Source of the DNA: Cymbomonas tetramitiformis
Lineage: Eukaryota; Chlorophyta; Pyramimonadophyceae; Pyramimonadales; Pyramimonadaceae
Assembly: GCA_001247695.2 (NCBI GenBank)
Contig: LGRX02024704.1
Location: 1 to 64,000 of the forward strand
Direction: 5' to 3'
Length of the DNA stretch: 64,000 bases
Every line of letters starts with the position of its first letter. Position 1 is the stretch's first letter. Position numbers and translations under genes: made by a program. Of this stretch, positions 53,201-64,000 are shown piece after piece. The notes beneath the pieces are model-generated. The model worked only from the letters and a program-made list of their open reading frames with translations. It was not told the DNA's origin and did no database searches.

Positions 53201-53643
53201 GCCCCCTCTCCCCGACTTGTCAACAACCTGTCACACCTGCACGCAAGGCCGTGTGATGCCTCCGATGTACCCCACCATGCGCATGTACTAATTTGGCTCC
53301 CTTTACCCCACTTTGGTGTGCGATCGGAGGGGCATAGGAATAGCGTAAAAAAGGTCAGCTGTTGGAGCGCAAGGGGGGCATTTTGTGATCAAGAGACGAC
53401 TCATGATACAAGAGCATCTGTAAGAGGTTTGTACAGAGGGGGTAGACTAGGGATGGGGTAGGGGGGAGGGGGAATGTAAAATTGCATAAAAGATGTGAAA
53501 AGGGCACCGGTCATCGGGTGTGGCCCCAAGAGGCAATGGATTCTGATGACAAGCCTGAGCATTTCGATGTGGTTGTGCTGGACGATTCTGAGGAAGAAGA
53601 TGAAGTGGACGTGGCACCTCGTAGGAAGAGGCAGAAGCAGTAG
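50246..53643 (+). CDS. Multi-exon gene of unknown function, partial model
   Basis: Exon 50246-50332 (29 codons, PEGYVSMALPLILRMPGKCK) ends CAG|GTGAGA in phase 0. It joins in phase to an exon at 51825 (CCAG|ATC), with GARRTVEVSEGRRFMVAYEL and GAFERGVAVGELLPE. A further likely exon is near 52,700-52,795 (ARVSLPRYEDSYVLRSACYA, donor GTGAGC). A probable last exon (about 53,480-53,643) ends in an acidic run (DDSEEEDEVDV) and the basic PRRKRQKQ before TAG, a likely nuclear-localisation signal. The start lies upstream and some exons are unplaced. I do not recognise the family. Confidence 0.5.
50481..51815 (+). repeat. 50-bp minisatellite, about 26 copies, filling an intron
   Basis: Unit starts GAGGCCGGTCAGAGGGGCGC at 50481, 50531, 50581, 50631 and so on. 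In the first half, copies alternate between CTGCTCCCTACAC and CTCCACCCTACAC ends, a 100-bp dimer. The array occupies nearly the whole intron 50,333-51,824. Confidence 0.93.
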
Positions 53644-54654
53644 ATTGGCTCTCAAGCTAGACAGTGCAGCAATCTGATAAGTAGATATTTCATTGCTGAT
53701 GCCTCGGTGACATGGAATTATAATATGGTGTGATAAGGTCATTGAAATGGCTGATTGTCATTGGTAGATAGGAATAGAAGGTCCATTCGATCGGACCCCG
53801 CTGCTTTGCTATTCTGAACCAAAGTGGCTGCAAGCCAAAAGTAAGAGTTTAATGTTGGAATACTATTTGCAAGGACCTGCTGTCCTAAATTATCAGTCAT
53901 TATTGGTGATATCTTCCTGCCTATAAGATATATAGTTTAAGGTGTTATCTCCACAGAGCACCCTGCTTCAACATTCCTCAGGACAAATGCCACAGAAAAA
54001 TCGAGTCACGCGTGGGATTGAAAAAAGTTCGATTGGATGCTTGCTTTTTGTTTTTTTGTATTGACCGAGTCGCTCCTTGCAGTGGTGCAGCACACACAAA
54101 GCTCCACGTGCAGAAGGGCGGCGGGCGCGGCGGGTGGGGCTTGAGGGGCGTGGGGTGGAGGACACACTGCCGGGAGTGCGCCGCTTTGTCAACTGAACGC
54201 CGCCACTTCGCAAACCGCAGCGCCTTTGCCTGTCAGAATCATGCAACACAACCGCTCAGAGTCGCGACGCACCTGGTCGGACCGTAGGGCTCTTCACCCC
54301 CGATGGTCATTTCCCCGATGGTCATTTCCCCACAACGCGGGCTCTCTGCCGCGCATCGCCCCACATCGGCTTCACAGCGGTGGCCACGGAGATCCCCGGT
54401 CCGCGCGGAGCACTCACCACTCAGGTCGCCTTGCTGCAAGTCCCGATAGTGCGCAGGCGCCGTGAAACATGCAAGAGACGCATGCAGATGCAGATGCGAC
54501 AGTATATGCCCATTGGAGTGTACAAAGCCTCCGAGCATTCTTCAACCACTCCCGCACCAGCCACCTCCCCAACCCGTCTTCCTCCATTTTGCCAACATCG
54601 CCGCACTCGCAAACCGCCAACAAACCGTTGATCATAAATCGGTGTGGCTCACAC

Positions 54655-57600
54655 GTTTCAGTTTACTGAACTCGGAACGGAGCTCCTCCACGTTCGGCAT
54701 CCAGGTCGATCCGGCCGGTCCAAGAGCCATGGGCACTCTGCGCATTGCTTGCACAGGGTCACTGAGGGAACCACAGGCACCCACCTTCAGGGCCTCGTTC
54801 TCCCTCTCGGCTTGCATCTGCAGCGGGAGCCTCCGTCGACAGAGCCAGCCCCGCGCAAATCGCTGTTCTCCAGCCCTCACTCCCGCCCTTCCTCCCTCAC
54901 CCATCAAGGACTGCTCCTTCTCATCATGGTGCAAGCTCATGCAGCGCTCAGCGTTCCGCATCGACCTGATACGGATGCCGGCGCAGAAGTGCCACTCCTG
55001 CCCCGTAGGATCATTTTGAGCTTGGCGTTCCCCACGATTGCACTGGCCGCCACCGAAGCGCACATACGCGGGACCGAGGCGGGTGCCCGGCGAAGGGGCT
55101 CGCCTGAATGGTGACCGCCTTTCTCTGCCGGTGCGCTTTGTCTCGCGCGCTGAGTGCCGCCGCTCCCCTCCGACCCGCGCCCCCCTCGCAGCTTCTCAGC
55201 ACGCGAAGGCGCGCATCGGAGGCCACCCACCACAGGCAAGCAAAGGTGCGCCCCGTCTGAAGCACTACCAACCGCATCTTCAAGCTCGCCACTGTGAGGG
55301 GCACAGTGTGAAGGCTTTCCGGAAGGCCTCTGGTCGGCCCGGGTCTGGGTCAAGCCCCTTCATTCTCACCGGGTGTGAGGGGCGTACCGCTTCATCCGGA
55401 TTACAGTGTACACGTGGCGGCATCGCCATCCGCGCCATCTGCGCTGGATCAGAGTGGCAGCACGCCGCTGCTCCTTTGCCTCAACCGTTGCCCGCCACAT
55501 CCGTAGATTCGCATTCTCATCCCATACACATCTGTCCCCTTCCCTCTGCCCAATCAGCTCGTGGCGTCACAAGACTATGGACATGTTCTATCAGTCGCTT
55601 ACCGGAGGGGCGTACCAGCTCGCGGTGTCGCAAGACTATGGACATGTTATATCTATTGCTCACGAATTTGGCCAGCTCTTGCTGTCCATTGCAAGGTAAA
55701 CATGTTTATTGGCCAAAACTCACAGATGCAGGTTTCGCCCTCACCCAGCACACCCGCTCGGCATATATCCCTCGTCACCCGGCAAGTCTGCACATCACAC
55801 GTCACTCGTCACCCGGCAAGTCTGCACATCACACGTCACTCGTCGCCCGGCAAGTCTGCGCATCACACGTCACTCGCCACCCGGCAAGTCTGCGCATCAC
55901 ACGTCACTCGTCGCCCGGCAAGTCTGCGCATCACACGCCACTCGTTGCCCGGCGAGACTGCGCATCACACGTCACTCGTCGCCCGGCGAGTCTGCGCATC
56001 ACACGTCACTCGTCTCCTGCGTTCGCGTCTGTGTCTTTGACGTGTCATTTAACGCAAGAGGAGGAAACACTCATATCTGTCAAAGCACTGGCTGATGTCT
56101 GCCACGTGCACCACTTATGCCACACTTCTCAATACGCCGTTGCCGAGCTGGGCATCAGCATGGAATGCCGTAGGATGAAGGAGGGGGCTCGGATCGTGTG
56201 CGATGCTGCTGGAGGGGACGCAGCAAGCCAAGGCCTCACCTCAACGCCGACTCCAGCACAGCGCGAGACTCCTCCGTTTTGTCGAGCCGCGCCATGAGTC
56301 CCTGCACCTGGCCTGCACGCGCAGCTACCAGCTTCAACGTATGCGCTTCAGAGGCCGGCGATGCGCCACTCGCCAAGCGGGCCGGCGACGCGCCACCCGC
56401 CAAGCGGGCCGGCAACGCGCCACTCGCAAAGTGCGTCTCCCAAAAACATGGGCGCATCACACAACGACGGCAGCAAGGTGGAATGAGGCCCGCACCAGTG
56501 AGGTCCTTCACAGATTCTTTCAGGCCTTGAATTTGGCCCCCTGAGTCGTGGATCATGTCCTTGCCGGCCTTTCCACCGTGAACAACGCCACCCACGGCAG
56601 CGCTTCCATTGCGGCTGCCAACTCTCCCCGAGGCCACCAATCCCTCACTCAGCCACCAATCCCTCACTCAGCCACCAATCCCTCACTCAGCCAATCCCTC
56701 ACTCAGCCACCAATCTCTCACTCAGCCACCTAGCTCCTCTGCTCCACCGCACTGCTACTCCTCTGCCACTCCATAGCTCCTCTGTTCCATGGCACCTCCC
56801 GCAGCTCCACGCTCCACCGCCCTGCTGCTCCACGCTCCACCGCCCTGCTGCTCCACGCACCGCCACCCCGCTGCTACAAGCTCCCCCACCTCACTGCGAC
56901 ACGCTCCGCCGCCCCGCTGCTACACCTCTGCCGGAGGGGTTGAAGATCCGGGAGGAGGCGCCTGGATGGGAGAGTTTCAGTGACACTCGGCCGCGAGTAA
57001 GAAAGAGCTAATAATTTGTCAACATGGTTCTGACTGGCTTCGCTTGTTCGATGCTGCGAACCCCACTGTCCAGGCGCGGCTGCTCAGCCTTTCTCGGGAT
57101 GGTGCTACGTGGCACTTGAATGCCCTGCCTATGGAGGTCAAGCCCGTTGCCTCGGTGATCTCTCTCTCTCTGCTTGCAGCTCGGTGTCACTCTTCCACTG
57201 GTGTGGGAGGTCTCTGCAGTGGGGACTGGGCGGTGCAGATGTGGTGGGGAGGTTGACCAGTTCGGGTACCACTACCTGGCGCGTAACCGCAGGGACATGT
57301 TCACCTAATGACACGACGCTGCGCAAGCCGTGTTGATGGAGATGCTGCGCAAGGTGTTCGACCCGGCCTCCGTGAAGAAGACCCACGTGCGTCCCCGAAG
57401 CTATTCGCCACGGTGGAGGCCGGACATCTCGGTGCTCAACTACGACGGGTGCGGGCGGCACCTCATCATCGACGTCATGGCTGGGTCCCCTTGCACCTCC
57501 TCTTACGTGGGGAGGGCGCCTTGGGTACTGCGGCGGAGGAGGAGCGGCGGAAGACTGCCTTGTAAGGCAACGTTTCTCCGCACCGGCTGGCGCCGTTTGC

Positions 57601-60600
57601 GGTGGAGGCGTTTGGGGGTTTGGGTGTGCAGGGGAAGAAGTTCCTCGAGGAGTGCGCTAGGGGGAGGCAGGACCGGCTTGGTTCTGTCTGAGGTCAGCTC
57701 GGCTACGTGGTCTACTCCGACTTTTATGTCGTACTGGCGGCAGAAGATCATGGTCGCGTTGCATAGGGCACAGGCTTTCGGGCTGCACAACAGCGTGTTG
57801 GCGGACTTTCCGCAGTGAAGGTTTATTATGCTGCTGGACGAGCTTTAATTATGTGACAGGTTTAGACGGATCGAGACAGATTGAGGCGGTCCGAGACAGA
57901 TTGAGACAGAGGTGAATTGCTTTGCGCTTCCAAAGGAGTTATTAAGCTTAGAGATGTTCGGGGTTTCCTTGTAGTTAGCGATGCTTCTGGTTGGACAATT
58001 TAGTTAGGGATTTCCTTTGAACATTTAATTGCCTTGGACTTTTCGGACACTTATCGTAATAATAGCCTTTAATGAACTTCCTCTGCCACCCCGCAGCTAC
58101 AAGCACCACCGCCCCGCAACTTCACGCACCACCGCCCCGCAGCTTGACACTCCGCCGCCCCGCAGCTACCTGCTCCACTATTGCTCCACTGATCAGCAGT
58201 TCATTGCTCCACCAGCAGCGCTGAGAGGCAATGCATACTCCTGCCCAGAGCGCATTTAGGCAGGCCGCCAGGAAAGGCGTGTGGGCGCTAAGGTGCACCC
58301 AAGGTGGTCACCACGGGGCCCGAGGGGCGCCGCCTGAATGGCTCCCGCCCTCGACGTGGTCACCACGGGGCCCGAGGGGCGCCGCCTGAATGGCTCCCGC
58401 CATCGACGTGGTCACCACGGGGCCCGAGGGGCGCCGCCTGAATGGCTCCCGCCCTCGACGTGGTCACCACGGGATGCGAGAGACCTATCCAGTGGATTGC
58501 ATGGGCACGGACCTCGCGGCGGTGGTGTGACTGGCGCGGCGGCGCATGTACGCACAAATGCCCATGACGTCTGCTCGGCGCACGTGATATCCCCTCCACT
58601 GCGCCTGCAGCAGGACTGCTGCCCGGTGCCTCTCCACGTACATGGCCTGGCGTCGTCGAGTTAGGAAGCCCCGAGCCACCTGGCGCCCCAAGGCAGATAT
58701 AGGGGTGATGGGAGGGGTCAGGCGATAAAAAACACGACGCGTTGTGATGCTGCGCCTCGCTATTCCAAGGGGGTCGGACAAATTAAGGATCGCGTCTCTC
58801 AGATTTAGGGATCATGATTTCCGTAGTTTTCAACCGAAAATTCCAAACAGCTCGAAGAGAATCTATGTGTGTGGAATCAGCGTGAACGATATCCGACATG
58901 ATGCATGGGGGATGTTGTTCAAGTGCTGCCTTCAAACCCGGACTGCCTCTAACTCCTCGTGCTGTGTGTCCTCTTGTGCTGCTTCGAAGCAAGGGGCAGC
59001 ACTCCCCCGGAGCGCACAGGAAGCGGCGATGAGCGTGCCGGCATGGTCCGCAGGTGAGGAACATGGCATGGCGCTCGGGCAGGGCATCCTAAACCTCTCG
59101 CACAGCGGGGGAACCAGCTCGATGAGAGGAGGGAGAAATCGATGAGAGGAGGGAGCTACCGATGAGTGGAGGGAGCAATCGAGGAGAGGGGGAGAAATCG
59201 ATGAGAGGAGGGAGAAATCGATGGGAGGAGGAGGGCTGAATGTTTGTGGCCTGAAACGAGCAAACGTGGAAAGGGGGAATTGGACTTGGAGAGGGACGAG
59301 GCGCACCCGTTGGATTAACAGCGCGGCGCGATCAAAATGCAATGCTGAGCCCCCCTGTGGTCTCAGATCCGCCCGTGCGCTCCCCCTGGGTAGAGCACCC
59401 CAATACGTCTCAGCTCACACATGTTGCCCCCTCGCAGAGCACCCCGGCCTGCCTTGCACGCGCCTCTCCTCGGCAGAGCGGTCTGATCATATCACCCCTT
59501 AGGAGACTGACACTCCCATAGAAGAGCCTGCCACCGTGACACAAAGATACAGAACGGAAGGCAGCAGCATGGCAGAGGGCACGCCAGCCAACCACTTTGT
59601 GCGAGGAGCCCGGTTCTGACGCGCGATACGGGCGGTCAATGCGGCCCGTGGTTATGGATGTGCTCACCTCTCTGAGGCGTGCGTGCGAGAGCTTGGCCGA
59701 GCGCTGGCGGCTGTGCGCCCCGGCCCGGGCAGCAGGAACGACGACGAGGCAGACATGAGGCCCCCCCGCCCTGTGTCCTCACCAGCCCTCCCCCTCGGAG
59801 CGGCGCGCGCTCCTGCAGCCTGCTCTGCGGGCGCCGGGCCTCGCGCACCGCCCTCCCTGCTGGAGGGCGCCGCGGCTGCGCGCTTGCCCCGATCGGCGTC
59901 CGCAATCTCCCGCGGCTTTGGCTCTTTTGCGGGGCACCTGCAACACGTGGCGTCCCTGTGAGACGCGCCCGACGACACAAGCCTCCCGCACAACTCGCCC
60001 GCGCGCTCGAAGCCCGGCACAGCCTGGGTGCAGCGTTGGGTCCGCCTCAGTAGATTGAAGGCTGCTAGCGCAGAGCACAACGCCGATTCGCTTGTGTGTT
60101 CAAGGTGCAGATTTGTCAAAAACGTGGGGCAGAACCAGCAAGTTTGTACCGAATGCGCATTTTGTAAAAGATGTGTACATTTATTGATATTGAGGATGCC
60201 AAGAGGAGCTTCGGAAGGGGAGGGAAATGGGGCGCACTGATGTCTCAGATAAGCAACAAGCTGAGCTGAGCTGGAACCATCAAGCAGTTGCAGCAACTGC
60301 ATTTCACCAACATCTCGACAGTAAGTGAAGCTTCTAACACACCACTGGCAGATTTGAAGCGTGCGGTGAAGATTAGTAATCGAGTAATAAGATTAGTAGT
60401 CGCAGTCCATTGCTCAGTGATATGCGAGTCCGCTGCTTCGGAAATATGCGAGCTCCAGGAGTGTGGGGAGAACAAATAATTCTCAAAATTGTCGATAGGT
60501 GTTTTTTTCAAGGGAAGGCACTTGTTGCTCAGGCACCTTGAGTCTATCTCAATACTCTTAAAGCTCATCAGGTGCATTCTGCAGTCATTGTGAGGGTGAG

Positions 60601-62702
60601 GGTCGTCTAGCACCTGCTCGGAGAGCAGACCTCGGTTGTCGCAAAACAGCCTGTTGCACGACTTGGACCTGGGACAAGCAGAACGCGCCGTCAGTCCTGC
60701 ATCACCCCAAAGGAAAACAGCAAGCACCGCGTTCATCTCCTCCCACAAACAAAGGCACCCCAATTGAAACAACCGTTGCGTCTATGGGAATCATGTTACC
60801 GAGGCAGAATCAAATATGAAGCCTGTTACAAGTGAAAGGCTTACTGCAAGACCATCACCACAGATATGAGGCCTCGGTCGGAGTGTATAGTTGAGCAGCG
60901 AAGTAAAGGCTGCATCGGGAAAAGCATCACCATGCTGCCTCCTTCACAGCTTCACCATCGAGTCGGCGCAGGCGAGGAAGCAAGAACCCCACAAGGGGAC
61001 GGTGGTCGAATCCGACTTCTGAAGCCACTGAGATACACGAGTTACCTGCCATGGCATGCGACCCCTCCTGCTAATCTCTTCGCTCAAGGAACCAGTCTTG
61101 ATATCTCATCCAGAGGCCAGCTGGGATCTTGAACGCCAGGTCAAAGAGTATGCGGCAGTGGCATATGACGCGTACGCAGGAGGCGCCAGAAAAGTCAGAC
61201 ATACTCATACCTGAAGTCGTCAACGTGGTGTATGGTGCAACAAGGGGGCGTGAAGATATGGGCAGGAGGCATTCCCATGCGATGATATGTCGTGGAAACG
61301 ATGGAAGGAGGGAACTCCTCCGCAGCACGCATGCAAATCCAGGACCACAGAAGACACAGCGAAACCTACCCTTGATTTCGAGTTCCATGAGACGCACACA
61401 ACCGGTCATGTACTTCAATTCAAGGATATCTTCGAGCTCGTTGTTCGCGATGAATAAGGCCTGCGAACAAGGGCAGCGTGAATGCCACCGAGCTGTCCAC
61501 GTGGGTGTGATATTGACAAAAATGCGTGGGCCGTATCATTTCTTTTCTGATCAGGCCGCGCACCTGCAAGGATGATGGCAGAGAGCTTGGTGCGCTCTGC
61601 AGAGTTCCAATCAGGTTATGGCTGACGTCCAAGTGGACCTGCACAATTGTCGTTAAAGCAGCTGAAGATGCATGGCGCGCTGTGGTTGTCAGGCATACAC
61701 GAGTCGGGAAAGACATTCCCTAGTGTCCACGGTTTGCTTGCACACATGAAGTACGCAAGTGCTCCCCAGTAAACTCTTGCAAACGCGATGGGTAAAGCAA
61801 CGGAGACGCCGTGTTCGCCTTCCACGGGTGAACTTGCAGCCTAGTAGGCCGAGCTGACGTTGGGTGCTGCTTCACACAAACTATCTACTGGACGACCTTA
61901 AATCTGGTGAGGCATCAGCTCGATTCAAAACGCGCAACGTGAAAGCAATAGGGTTTGAAAATACCAGTTTTGGACTCAGAGCAACGACAGGCAGAGACGC
62001 GAGGTTGTTGTGTGACAAGTCGACAGATGTGAGGGAGGTCAATCGTTGAAGTCCATCAGTGGAAGACAAGACATTGTTGTGGAAGTTAACGAGCTGAAGC
62101 GAGTCGCACTTTTCTGCAAGGCACGATTCCTTCAAAACGATTACTTCAAGCAACCAAACGATTGGTGACCACTCAGCAGAACGTTGGTGTCCAAAGACTT
62201 GCAGTGTCGAACAAGTGAAGCAGCTGTAGTATCCGCGGTGACCTACCTAGTCCGTCTAAGCGTACCAGGCTGTTGTGTGCGGCGTTAAGAGAGCGTAGGT
62301 AGTGCAGAGAAGATACACCGTCCAGCTTAGCAACTCGATTATGCTCCATACGCAGATCTGATCACGCTTCCACAAACGTTTTAGTGGCCGGCAGAGGCTC
62401 GACAACTCACGCTCACTTTTCCATAACAAATATGGTTACGCAGAGATTTCAGTGGTCGAATAAGAATTTTTCTTCACTTCGCACTTACCACGCAACAGGG
62501 GAACTGCTTCCAGCCCTTCAATTTTAAGTATTCGATTATGGCTGACAACAAGTTTCTGGAGGTGTGCATAAGACTGCAAATTCGGGAATCGGTGGAGTCC
62601 GCTGTCCGCTAGGATCAGCTCGTCGGGCGCTTCCTCCGAGCCGTAACTCATATTGACAGTCACGAATGTTTGTACAATCTGACAGAAACCGTGTCTGTCC
62701 AC
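54655..62702 (-). CDS. Leucine-rich-repeat, IQ-motif and coiled-coil protein, multi-exon (probably flagellar or centrosomal)
   Basis: Seven consecutive exons have agreeing phases: 62651-62489, 62357-62247, 62113-61965, 61638-61564, 61460-61370, 61045-60931 and 60668-60614. ATG 62651 (MSYGSEE) is preferred; ATG 62702 is also in frame. They encode SDS22-like repeats (LILADSGL, LVVSHNRI, LRMEHNRV, LNAAHNSL, VNFHNNVL, VDLSHNNL, LDVSHNLI, LFIANNEL) and the LRR cap LLPRLRRLDGEAV. Further down, an IQ motif is split between exons 59344-59307 and 58679-58513, followed by a second IQ motif. Coiled-coil exons follow at about 56,330-56,236 and 54817-54785 (MQAERENEALK). SDS22-type LRR plus IQ proteins are common in cilia and centrosomes; IQ motifs bind calmodulin. 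Exons between 60.6 and 59.4 kb and the 3' end are uncertain. Confidence 0.8.
54785..56340 (-). CDS. Probable coiled-coil exons of the LRR-IQ gene
   Basis: About 56,330-56,236: LVAARAGQVQGLMARLDKTE and ESRAVLESAL before donor GAG|GTGAGG. 54817-54785: MQAERENEALK between CTGCAG| and AAG|GTGGGT. Heptad-like spacing and strand suit the 3' part of the gene, but the order and the exons between are not settled. Confidence 0.5.
55765..56020 (+). repeat. 34-bp minisatellite
   Basis: About seven copies of CATCACACGTCACTCGTCNC followed by CCGGCAAGTCTGCG, inside an intron of the minus-strand gene. It creates the 419-codon plus-strand ORF that overlaps it. Confidence 0.9.
56635..56735 (+). repeat. Short CCACCAATCCCTCACTCAG repeats
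   Basis: Five copies of CAATCCCTCACTCAGCCAC, 18-19 bp. Adjacent sequence to 56,930 has GCTCCACGCTCCACCGCCC duplications. Confidence 0.75.
57320..57820 (+). pseudogene. Decayed retroelement fragment: nuclease-like C-terminal domain of an RT polyprotein
   Basis: Plus-strand pieces match the conserved tail found on some algal and animal non-LTR-type RT proteins. SPRWRPDISVLNYDGCGRHLIIDVMAGSP corresponds to the usual (P/R)PAD-x-x-x-x-x-W...D-x-T-x-x-SP; in a second frame (57,585-57,690) PFAVEAFGGLGVQGKKFL matches the FVPFA(V/L)E-(T/A)-(Y/F)-G segment; then back in the first frame WRQKIMVALHRAQA. At least two frameshifts, so non-functional. It lies in an intron of the opposite-strand LRR gene. 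Family assignment is from memory of the pattern. Confidence 0.5.
58300..58465 (+). repeat. 52-bp tandem repeat, about three copies
   Basis: GTGGTCACCACGGGGCCCGA plus GGGGCGCCGCCTGAATGG repeated at 52-bp spacing, downstream of the second IQ exon. Confidence 0.85.
58513..59344 (-). CDS. LRR gene exons 59344-59307 and 58679-58513: tandem IQ motifs
   Basis: Exon 59344-59307 (CTCAG|CA) ends HFDRAALLIQR at CGG|GTGCGC. Exon 58679-58513 (CCAG|GTG) starts VARGFLTRRR, so the join forms IQRVARGFLTRR, a complete IQ motif. A second motif follows (AAVLLQAQWRGYHVRR). The 627-bp intron contains GATGAGAGGAGGGAG repeats. Confidence 0.82.
59105..59235 (+). repeat. GATGAGAGGAGGGAG repeats
   Basis: Six to seven imperfect copies of about 20-24 bp (AAATCGATGAGAGGAGGGAG) in the intron that splits the IQ motif. 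Confidence 0.8.
60614..61638 (-). CDS. LRR gene exons 4-7
   Basis: Exon 4 gives LSPKL|VHLDVSHN; exon 5 gives SLQ|ALFIANNELEDI; exon 6 starts at GGCAG|GTAACT and gives LEIKG|NSCIS followed by LPRLRRLDGEAVKEAA, the typical C-terminal LRR cap; exon 7 (SKSCNRLFCDNRGLLSEQ) follows at CCCAG|G. All use GT donors and AG acceptors. Confidence 0.82.
61964..62651 (-). CDS. LRR gene exons 1-3
   Basis: Exon 1 (54 codons plus one base, donor GTAAGT), exon 2 (acceptor TGATCAG|AT, donor GTAGGT) and exon 3 (acceptor CTTGCAG|AA, donor GTATTT). The joins give VPLLRDLRMEHN and RLDGLEKCDSLQL, both restoring the LRR spacing of about 22 residues. Confidence 0.88.
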
Positions 62703-64000
62703 TTGTTCTTGTTTTTGGGCATCAAGAAACTGGCTGTTGCTACAATTTTGAATCTGTTCCCATATCTCTATCGTATGACGGTCCGGTGTTTTTCAGCCTT
62801 GCGACCCAGCACTGTGACGCGTAAGACCCGAACCCTGAGAGCCGGCCTGCATTTCGAACCTCCCCACCCTGCCCCCCCGGCCAACCACCCCAAAAGTATT
62901 ATTTCGCCACTCTTCTAGTGTGTTGGGACACCTCGCGCGCCGCACGAATCGAAGCGGTTCGCTCGCTACGCCCTGCTCCGTCAGCGCAACCATGCTCGGG
63001 TCACACCCCCTCCAATGCCCCCACCTACCACAGTCTACATCAATAACCTTTTGCACTAGAACGATTACGAGGGGTGTCCCGAGCCTTCATGTGGCAAGGC
63101 GTGATTATCCCATATCCCACCTGATGTCCTTCGCCATCCCCACCATGCATCTTGCCTCGGGCATCGAGCTACACGCCGCTACAGCACGCCAACTGCACCC
63201 TACCTGGCGTCCCACCAATTCTGGGGGGTGGACCGTCATAGAGATATTTGCCCATCGTCGCATGATGATTTTGATGAGCATGCAGAATGAGCATGACGAT
63301 GAGCATCGAGCATGCCCGCAGAAGTAGAAGAGTGACACCAGCACCATACGAGAGGGAGAGGCCCTCTGAGTGAGTGACACAACCTCGAACAGTCTGAACC
63401 TCGAACCCCGCGCGTTTGAAAATTTTGACCAATATCCCCCCTTTTTTGTACGACAGGATCTAGACACAATCTCGACCAAATCTAGAATCCAAAGTGACAG
63501 TATCGAGTATCAGTATGAGTATCGGACAATTTATATGCCCCCCCCACCCCATTTGTGGTGACACTAATGTGGTGGGATATATGCTGGAAATGACACCCTG
63601 ACTAGTTCGTACAGTCAGGTGTCATATTCAGTGTGTCATCTTCGGTGATCAGCTTGTGTGACAAACTCAGTATATATGTCTATTATCTGAGTTTATCTTA
63701 GTTCGTTGTTTCACCGTCGGCAGCGTTCCCCCTCGTGCACTGCTGACTTTCCAGCAGGTTATGGGACCACTTCACGCTTGCGTGTTGTGTATTTTAGCGT
63801 AGAATTTTATTTATTTTCCTCATATATTTCGAGAGAGTGTGTCCACGCCTTGTGGCTCACTCAGATTAAGATTCTTCGCTCAAGCTTTGAACTCGCGGTT
63901 TGCGAGGGACATTAGACGGAGTGGTGCTCTACGGATTTTCTTGGGTTGTTTCCACACTTATTTTCGTTATATTCTATGGATTCTTCTCAGATTTCTTCGA
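62703..64000. other. No gene recognised; dispersed-repeat copy at 63,457-63,510
   Basis: This is the upstream side of the LRR gene, so its promoter should lie here, but no clear element is visible. 63,457-63,510 repeats the right end of the 119-bp element at 37,304. A GC-rich patch (62,790-63,230) has short ORFs without domains. Confidence 0.45.

Noticed and set aside
55038..56297. 419-codon plus-strand ORF
   Set aside because: Most of it is the 34-bp minisatellite in different frames; the supported gene is on the minus strand.
61140..61204. Alternative LRR exon 6 starting GACTTCAG|GTATGAG
   Set aside because: Phase fits, but the exon at 61045-60931 continues with GN and the LPRLRRLDG cap expected after the last LRR.

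Overview
The window looks like nuclear DNA of an intron-rich, transposon-laden green alga. Three points support this. A Golgi-type exostosin gene with EGF modules and an SDS22-type leucine-rich-repeat/IQ gene (a class common in flagellated cells) both have many short exons with phase-consistent GT-AG introns. A short run of CCCTAAA-like plant-type telomere units occurs at 48.5 kb. Ty3/gypsy elements carry captured methyltransferases. A flagellated prasinophyte-like alga is my inference; I see no bacterial operon structure.

Layout. 1-8.4 kb (+): the 3' part of a Ty3/gypsy retrotransposon with protease, RT, RNase H, a Dam-like adenine-methyltransferase domain, integrase, chromodomain and a C-terminal cytosine-5 methyltransferase. 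It is broken only by one in-frame TAG and one 16-bp duplication, and is followed by sixteen identical 27-bp repeats. 8.4-20 kb: mostly non-coding and repeat-rich, with three overlapping minus-strand ORFs (13.5-15.1 kb). 20.3-24.8 kb (-): a second, 5'-truncated retroelement with a DNMT3-like domain, integrase, PHD finger, Tudor-like segment and a second SAM-methyltransferase-like domain. Its integrase is split by a 274-bp hAT-type MITE with a perfect 8-bp target duplication. 24.8-26.3 kb: GGTCCATG arrays that become a 147-bp higher-order repeat of seven 21-bp monomers. 26.4-28.8 kb (-): a four-exon gene of unknown function with a second copy of the same MITE at an exon start. 29.5-30.1 kb: more GGTCCATG repeats and a 264-bp long-TIR element. 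32.5-44.3 kb (+): the exostosin/EGF gene, at least eleven exons. 45.5-46.3 kb (+): an unidentified ORF. 46.9-49.4 kb: AT-rich repeats and a nested foldback element. 50.2-53.6 kb (+): a multi-exon gene of unknown function with a 1.5-kb minisatellite as an intron. 54.7-62.7 kb (-): the LRR-IQ-coiled-coil gene, with a decayed retroelement nuclease fragment on the opposite strand.

Two themes stand out. First, both retroelements combine a cytosine-methyltransferase domain, an adenine/N-type methyltransferase-like domain and a chromatin-reader module, but with the two methyltransferase classes in swapped positions. This suggests a modular, self-encoded DNA-modification strategy. Second, most introns of the host genes hold their own private tandem repeat (units of 22, 26, 28, 29, 34, 37, 50, 52 or about 98 bp), so many of the long ORFs here are repeat artefacts.
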